NCBI RefSeq assembly: GCF_025118155.1
Contig: NW_026251417.1
Coordinates: forward strand, 1-64,000
Origin: Cokeromyces recurvatus
Taxonomy: Eukaryota > Mucoromycota > Mucoromycetes > Mucorales > Mucoraceae
DNA length: 64,000 bases
Reading direction: 5' to 3'
The notes under the pieces were generated by a model. It worked only from the letters and a program-made list of their open reading frames with translations, searched no databases and was not told the DNA's origin. The position numbers were made by a program, and so were the translations under genes. Numbering within the stretch: the first letter of the stretch is position 1; each line of letters opens with the position of its first letter. Shown here one piece after another: positions 57,339 through 64,000 of the stretch.

Positions 57339-60300
57339 TTAAAAGTGATCAATACTACGTTCAATATCTACCAAGTCTTCCATAATACGAGGCACTGTAG
57401 TACCAATTTGCTTTGTAGTCTCACTCTGTTGTTCTAACGATAAGCCTGCAAATTCGAAAATCAAATCACCATCTAATACAGCCTTTGTACGATTTGACGC
57501 CATTCTTTGTTTAGGTCCTTTAATCAGTCGATAAGCTCTCGGATTTAAACCAGCTACATGCTGTACATTATTGACTAACTGTCCATACAAAGTATTCAAA
57601 CGTTTAAATGTCTTTTCTGTGATTGGCGATATGACAGAAATGGATCCGCTTAATGTACCACATAAACAAAAATGTCTTCGATTGTATTCTAATCCGTTTT
57701 CGGTTTTTTCAATTTGCGGTAACCGGATCATTGTCTGCACCTGAGAGCCAGCATGAAAATCACCACGACGCATCAGTTTTTGGCCACCAAAAGATTGCAA
57801 GTTAAAAGGTGCATATTGATAAATATCTAAATTTTCATTTGTGTCACCAACAACGAAATACAATGATTTATCGTCAATAATAAAGTTAACACATCCAACT
57901 TCAAACGATTGATAGTCTTTTCCTAATAAGGATAATTTTGCAGGTTCAAGCTATTTACATCATAAATTATTAAATGTGACAAAAAAAAAAAAGACTTTTT
58001 TTAATTTACTCACTTGAAATCCTAGAAACCAAATTGACTTTTGTGCATCGCCCAATAAAATAAAATTTTTTATGGAGCTCATGCTTGTAACATAAATTTG
58101 AACGTCAATGAATGCTACACCTACAAGACTTTCATCATCTTCTAAACTCCAAACAATCACTTTTGATCCGATACAAGAGGCAAGATGTCCACTTACATTA
58201 CACATTGCAGTTACAGCACCTTTTACATCTTCTGTATGAATATGCTTAAATTTATGATTCGTTTGTGGATTATTCGGCTCAGGTACGACTTCAATGATAT
58301 CATAAATACGAATCTAAATATAATTACACATGTATACACCAAAAAAAAAAATGAATAAATATATGTTATATTATATATACATATACATATACATATGTAT
58401 ATCTATACTTACAGATCCTCTCATACTCGTATCTTCACCTTTTAAAAATCCTGTACCAACAACAATAAAATGTTTACGTCCAGTACTTGTCTGCTTGGAT
58501 TCAAGTGCTGCACAATCTAACGAAAAGACTTGCTCAAAATCTTCGAATTCAATTTTGTCTACAATCTCCCAAGTGACAGGTGAAATCATTACCATAGAAA
58601 ATTTATCTACTAGAGGTAAAAATTCACCAGGTTGTTGATCATCATGTATCTCGTTTTCGTCTTCAGTTTGTTGTACACGTACTGGATATGAGCTTGATAC
58701 GATAACACTATAGACACGCATAATAGGATGATATTCTATCTTGTGTACCGTTTGTCCTAATGGTACCTTTTGTAGCACCCAATCTAGATCATAAATGACT
58801 CCATCTGTACGTAACCGTGATAACTGAATGGTTGAATCTGTGCTAACGGTAATAAAACCATGTTTACAGTTGATATTATGAAATTGTGTAAAGCCAACAA
58901 TTTCTGTATCTGATTTCATAGGATGAACACGTACAAAACTCTTGCAGGAATTCATTAACCAGGCAGGTTGAGTACCAGCCACAAAGACACCCGTATAACC
59001 CGCAACATCGTTAAAGGGAATCAACAGCTTCTGAAGTTGCTTACTTGATTTACCTGTCAAAATTTTCTTTACTGTATCATCGTCTTCTTCTTCATCGTCT
59101 AAATCCATTCCGGGAATTTCATAGTTAACTACCGTTTCTTTCTTTTTATTCACTTTTTCGGATTCTTTAGGCTTTCGAGAGACGTATTCATGATGAACTC
59201 GTGAAAATCGAAGAGCTAAACGATCTGTTACTGTATCAGGAATATAGTTGAATGCCTTGTATATAATAATATCATTTGTTTCTGTACGTGCAATCAAATG
59301 AGGATCCTTTCTTTCTTTACCAATGTTTGTTATTAAGATTTCCTGAATAATAGAACTATTATTTCCATTGATATTCTTTTTTGCATTATTTTCTTTTTGA
59401 TGTGTTATTTGTTGCTCATCTGTAATCAAGTCAGGTGCAATATCAAATTGTGAACAAGTAAAATATTCTTTAAAATCAGGAAGACTGTAGATATGTAGAG
59501 AGCCTTTAGTTGTGTATATGACTGACCAAAAGCTGACTCGAGTCATCTCATTCAGTTCTCCACCATGTAGGCTGACGTTGTTTTCATCAAGTTTCTCTAA
59601 TTCTATATTGGCTTGATTTTTGATATTGGTTATTTTGTTTTGTACCTCATCTTCTCCATAAAGTAATTTATCGTCGTCATCGTCATCGTCGCCGCCATCA
59701 TCTACTTTTGCGTCTTCTTCATTATTATCTAAATGAATGGATATATTATGTGTGGGTTTGATTTCATTATTAATTTCATCACCATAAAGGTCCATATCAA
59801 TCTCGTCAAATTCAGCTGTCAAATTTGGTTTCTTTGATAGGTTATTATCATCATTTGTTGCTTTACGTTTCTTTTGATGCTGCTGTCTCAGATTAGATTG
59901 TTCTTTTAGAGATCGAGTAGCCTCAATAGCGGCCTTCTTTTCTGATATACTTTGAAATAGTCCAGATGAGTCTGCAAAGATACTCGCTATTGCAATAGGT
60001 GCCTTTACTATGTGAGATGGAAGTGAAACAGGAGACACTTCTTTTGTTTCTGGATTGCCTTCCAAAACATAAATTTTGTTATTATCTAATGTTAATAGAA
60101 TATAAGGATCTCGAATACTGGCATCAATAATTTTAGAGCCACGAATAGGAATAGTACGTAGTCTTTTACCCTCTGGGGTAAGTATCATAAGTCCCGTTGA
60201 ATAAACTTGTACAATTCGTGTTGCATCAAATAATGTGTTGACAGCAATAGTTGGGCCGCGTGTATAAAATCCTGTTTTCACTAACTCTTGGAGCTCATCA

Positions 60301-62406
60301 CCAGCAGATAAAACCATTGTAGACTTGGATTTACTAATAAATAAAAGTTTATCAAATGAATCATCAAGTGACTTGTCAACCTCCCATCGATGACTATTTT
60401 CAACTGAGCCGATGGAAGATTTTCGCTCTACATCGAATGATGGTTCTTTATGACATTTGATAGACCAAATATTTTGACAATCAGATTGCTTAAAAGAAAA
60501 TGAAGTTTGGGGGTAAATATGACGTTGAAAAACACAAAGTGATCCATTTTTATTGTGTCCAGAACAAGTCACTAATTCTAAATCAGGTACATTTTTATTC
60601 TGTTCATCATCTGATTTTTGATTACTTTCAACGTCTCCAATAGTCATATCTAAAATAGGTCCTGTATTTAAAAGAGTATCGCATACTTGAAATGAAAGAT
60701 TGGTATCTGATGACGTGTCTTTGCTATATTTCCATTTAATCAAAAGTGAATCACCTACACGACTTCCCAAAAAGAAGTATTCACCTTCCTTAACATTTGA
60801 AACACAAGATGGTATAGTAGCCAAAGGTGAAGTTGTAGTATCATGCACAATCTCCTTAATATCCATGCCAACAACTTTACTTCCATCTAGTTTCATTTGT
60901 ACAAATGCCCAATTGCCGTTTTGCATGAACACCCAGCAACAATCTCCACCAAATGCTAATGCTTTAGCTCCATCTAATGCTAATTCTAACTGAATATTCT
61001 TGTCTTCATAGATCATACCAGGAAATTCCGTCATTTTTTTTGTATATCCATTGACAGCAACACCGACACCAGGAGATCCTTGAGAGACATGTAATAATGA
61101 ATTTGCAGCAATAATCAAAACACCTGTTACTGGTTTAGGCATAGCAACAAGCTTAATACAATCATAAGGTAACTTATCAATCGAATAAATGATCGGATAG
61201 ATTTTGGCTGTCAAATCTAATGAAATTACGACAACTGATGTTGTATCTTTAACATTAGCTAATCGACTAAAAAGTAGGATTAATAAATAAGAAGTGAGTC
61301 GAATTTTTATATATATATATATTTTTTTTTGAATTTTTTTACCCTGTCCATGTCTGTTCTGATTGAAATAAAATGGCTAACGTTGGTTCATAATAATCTG
61401 ATAAAAAGACCATATCAATAACATTTTTAATTCGCGAATCAATTGTTTCTAAATCAATAATAAAACTAGGCATATATGGCCATTTCCTAGAATAATATTA
61501 GATTTCCAAGCATACTATTTCCTTTTTTTTTCTCCTCCTCCTCCTCCTCCTCCTCCTCTAAAACTTACTGAGTTTCTTCAGCTTCATCATCTAGCCTTTC
61601 TGATTGACGGAAAGGCAAAACAGCCAATTTTGTATCATAAAAATTTAAAACAGCACATCTTTGTTGAGGATCGATATGGATACTAGAAGGGTATGGATTC
61701 GTCAAGAATTCTTTCTATTTAAATATATTAATATTGAATTATGCTATTACACATCTTCTTTTCCCTCTCACTCTCTCTCTTTATATATATTTTTACTTTA
61801 AATTCATCTCTTTCATAATAGTGAATTGATACTGTAACAATCGAATTTGTTGCGGGTGACCATTCCAGCAGTGACATCTACAAAAAATATATATATAAAA
61901 ACCTTGAATTCTTTCACGATTTTGAAGACTTACTTTTGCATCATTAAATCCTAATAACAAGCTATCACATCCTTCATTTCCCCGAGGTGAATTTGTCTTT
62001 ACAACACCCATGGTTGCAATTGTCCCATTCAATTTGAATTGTGCAACTAATTCTAATCGACCAGAGGTTTTCCCAAATGCATTATGTAAGGGCTTTAGTT
62101 TAGGAAATACAAGTGACTAGCATACAAGTTAATAATCATAATAATAAAGAGTAAATAAGTTATTAAAGTTACCAAATCTTCATTATCATTTAAACGGTCT
62201 TTAACTAATTCTTGATCTATTAAATCAGTGTCGTCATCATTCTCTGTTTGTTGTTCTTGTATATATTCCACAAATTCGTAAATTTGTAATAATGAAGCTT
62301 TTGCAACAATTAAATTGATCGCGTCTGGGGAAGTAAAATGACTAGTCTCTACTTGCTCCACAGTTTGTGGCGGAAATAACTCTTTATATATCGTGTAGGC
62401 TGACAT
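57339..62406 (-). CDS. CFT1: Cleavage and polyadenylation factor CFT1 / CPSF1 (CPSF160)
   Basis: Large scaffold subunit of the mRNA 3'-end processing complex; with its partners it recognises AAUAAA. Eight exons, 62173-62406, 61934-62116, 61797-61877, 61569-61714, 61343-61486, 58413-61266, 58014-58313 and 57339-57950, give 1517 residues (human 1443). The N-terminus YTIYKELFPPQTVEQ, the early LKPLHNAFGKTSGRLELVAQF, and the late RIYDIIEVVPEP...SGHLASCIGSKVIVWSLEDD and GVAFIDVQIYVTSMSSIKNFILLGD match CPSF1. The C-terminus IGTTVPRIMEDLVDIERSIDHF is the family's closing helix. Beta-propeller (MMS1_N/CPSF_A type) sequence covers most of the length. Acidic, low-complexity inserts (for example DDGGDDDDDDDK near residue 745) account for the extra length. 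Intron 4 carries a (CTC)n tract at 61532-61558. Confidence 0.96.
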
Positions 62407-62447
62407 GACCGATATATATTGAGGAGGGGAAAAAAGAGAATCGAATA

Positions 62448-62481
<34 letters not shown>

Positions 62482-64000
62482 GCAGAGGAAGAAGTTGATT
62501 TTTCTTTTTTATTTATTTATTTATTAAAAAAAAAAAATGAATACATATAATACCGCTAATAGTCACAACAATTTTTAACCTGTCAGAATCTTAGTTACAT
62601 TTTTCTCTTGCATAAAGCTTTCTTTCGTTAAAGATTGCTGTTAACAAATTAACTCTATTGTTAACAATTTGATATACTACTAATCATCTCGGCAGTTTGA
62701 AGTCTTGTATTCCTTTTAACTAAACAAATATTAAAGTCAAAATTCATATATTTTCTTGGATTTAGCCTTTTCTTTCTTTCTTTCTTTCTTTAATCCTTAA
62801 GGAACATGAATATTGTTTTCCTAGGGAATCTTCATCTCATAATATAATAATGATTAGCGTTTAAAATGAGAATCATAATGAATCCAATAAATAAAAAGTA
62901 TTTAATTTAGATTTTTCTCTTTCTATGAATGCAATTAATCTACATTTATCTTGGTAAATCAAAGATAAAGATTACGCCTGTTTTGCCACTAGTTTTTTTA
63001 TTTTTATTTTTTTTTTATAATGTACCTAAAAGATTATTTAAAGGTCCATACTACACTTTATAAATGTCAGTCATCAAGTTATAAATAATATCTAATTAAC
63101 GAATGTCAAAGCTATCTACCAGCACTTTATCCTATTTTATATAGACATAATCGTATGTACATATCTCATATTTACCAAATTATCAAATAAAATAGAAACT
63201 ATTTATCTGCTTATTATTCAAATTACCCAGTAGAGATGATAAAACTAGAGGTAAAGAATGATAACATCCTCTTATCCTAAACAAAATGATTTTCCAATGG
63301 TACAAATTAAGTGACTTAAAAAATAAAATAATGGAAATACTAACAATACCATTCTACAGATTATGCAAATATATACAAATATAAAAGAGATTATCATTTT
63401 TCTACACTTTCTTTTCTTACATGGTTTCATCAGTCTTCAATTAAATAGTTTGGCAGTAACTTCTTGAAAGAAAAAAAAAACTAATATATAAAGGAACATG
63501 AATACTAGTGCTCATATAACGAATATTTGCCATAAAGTAAATGCTTATAAGCCAAATGGAAATGAACAAGTTCATATTGTTTTCATACATTTATATTTGG
63601 ATTAGAAGTTGAAAGTATATTTGTGAAGGAAAAAATTGTTCCATTTGAGCAAAAAGGATATAAAAAGACTTTGCGTATTCTTATTAGAAATGCTAAATAT
63701 AAATGATCATACCTTTTGATCGTTAATAGTAAAAGTACATAGATTGTGGAACTTTTAGCGGATATAATAAAAATGTGCTACGCATGTAAACCCTATAATC
63801 CCAAGACAGTAAATGAATAATGATAGTTATTTATGCTCTTATTATTCAATCGATATATTTGTTTGTAAAAAAAAAAAAAAAAAAAAAGTAAGATACATAA
63901 AGGAAATAAAATAACACAATTCAACTCGAAGAAAGAGAGGAAAAAAAAAAACAACTACCAAAAAGCAAAAAAGAAATTAATTCCTGTATTATTTGTAAAA
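62407..64000. other. Upstream of CFT1 and window edge, no gene seen
   Basis: Contains an (AAT)n tract at about 62446-62480 and (TTTC)n at about 62772-62792. A coding-like scrap at about 63594-63706 on the + strand reads EVESIFVKEKIVPFEQKG before a stop, but has no ATG or partner exon that I can support. The window ends in AT-rich DNA. Confidence 0.45.

Noticed and set aside
63594..63706. Coding-like + strand fragment near the window end
   Set aside because: It has no ATG, no splice partner in phase and no recognised family, so it cannot be supported as a gene.

Overview
The window is nuclear DNA from a fungus, most likely an early-diverging Mucoromycota species (Mucorales-like). It is very AT-rich, and its genes have many short introns (mostly about 50-110 bp, GTAAGT/GTAAAT...TAG). 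Intergenic DNA is full of long T or A runs. A LINE with a CCHC-type ORF1 and a zf-RVT-type ORF2, and a Fanzor-like nuclease relic, also fit Mucorales. This placement is an inference from gene style and protein sequence; there is no rDNA or other marker here.

Layout. 1-13 kb is a dense housekeeping block: transportin (-), complex I 49 kDa subunit NDUFS2 (+), splicing factor SF3B1 (-), a Tim17-family complex I subunit of NDUFA11 type (+) and GINS subunit PSF1 (-). 13-24 kb is gene-poor: decayed LINE sequence, a small secreted peptide gene and an orphan zinc-finger/transmembrane gene. 24-37 kb holds MMS2 (-), NMN adenylyltransferase (+), a membrane-anchored charged coiled-coil protein (+), a secreted protein of unknown function (-) and an SFSWAP-type SURP protein (-). 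37.9-46.1 kb is an accessory island: a full-length LINE with two intact ORFs, a tRNA-Asn(GTT) gene just beyond its 5' end, and a broken Fanzor (eukaryotic TnpB-like) gene. 47-64 kb returns to housekeeping genes: RAD6 (-), OCA1-type phosphatase (+), a BYE1-type PHD/TFIIS/SPOC protein (-), methylthioribose-1-phosphate isomerase (+), RPS28 (-) and CFT1/CPSF1 (-).

Exon structures were built by hand by matching reading phase across GT/GC-AG junctions and protein-family continuity. Each spliced model below closes in frame. Several genes carry their start codon in a tiny first exon (3-30 nt), and RAD6 has a 12-nt internal exon. Functionally the genes serve RNA processing (SF3B1, SFSWAP, CFT1, BYE1), respiration (NDUFS2, NDUFA11-like), DNA replication and damage tolerance (PSF1, MMS2, RAD6), NAD and methionine salvage (NMNAT, MRI1), nuclear import (transportin) and translation (RPS28, tRNA-Asn). 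They are neighbours, not an operon or a metabolic cluster.

The most interesting part is the LINE / tRNA-Asn / Fanzor island at 37.9-46.1 kb.
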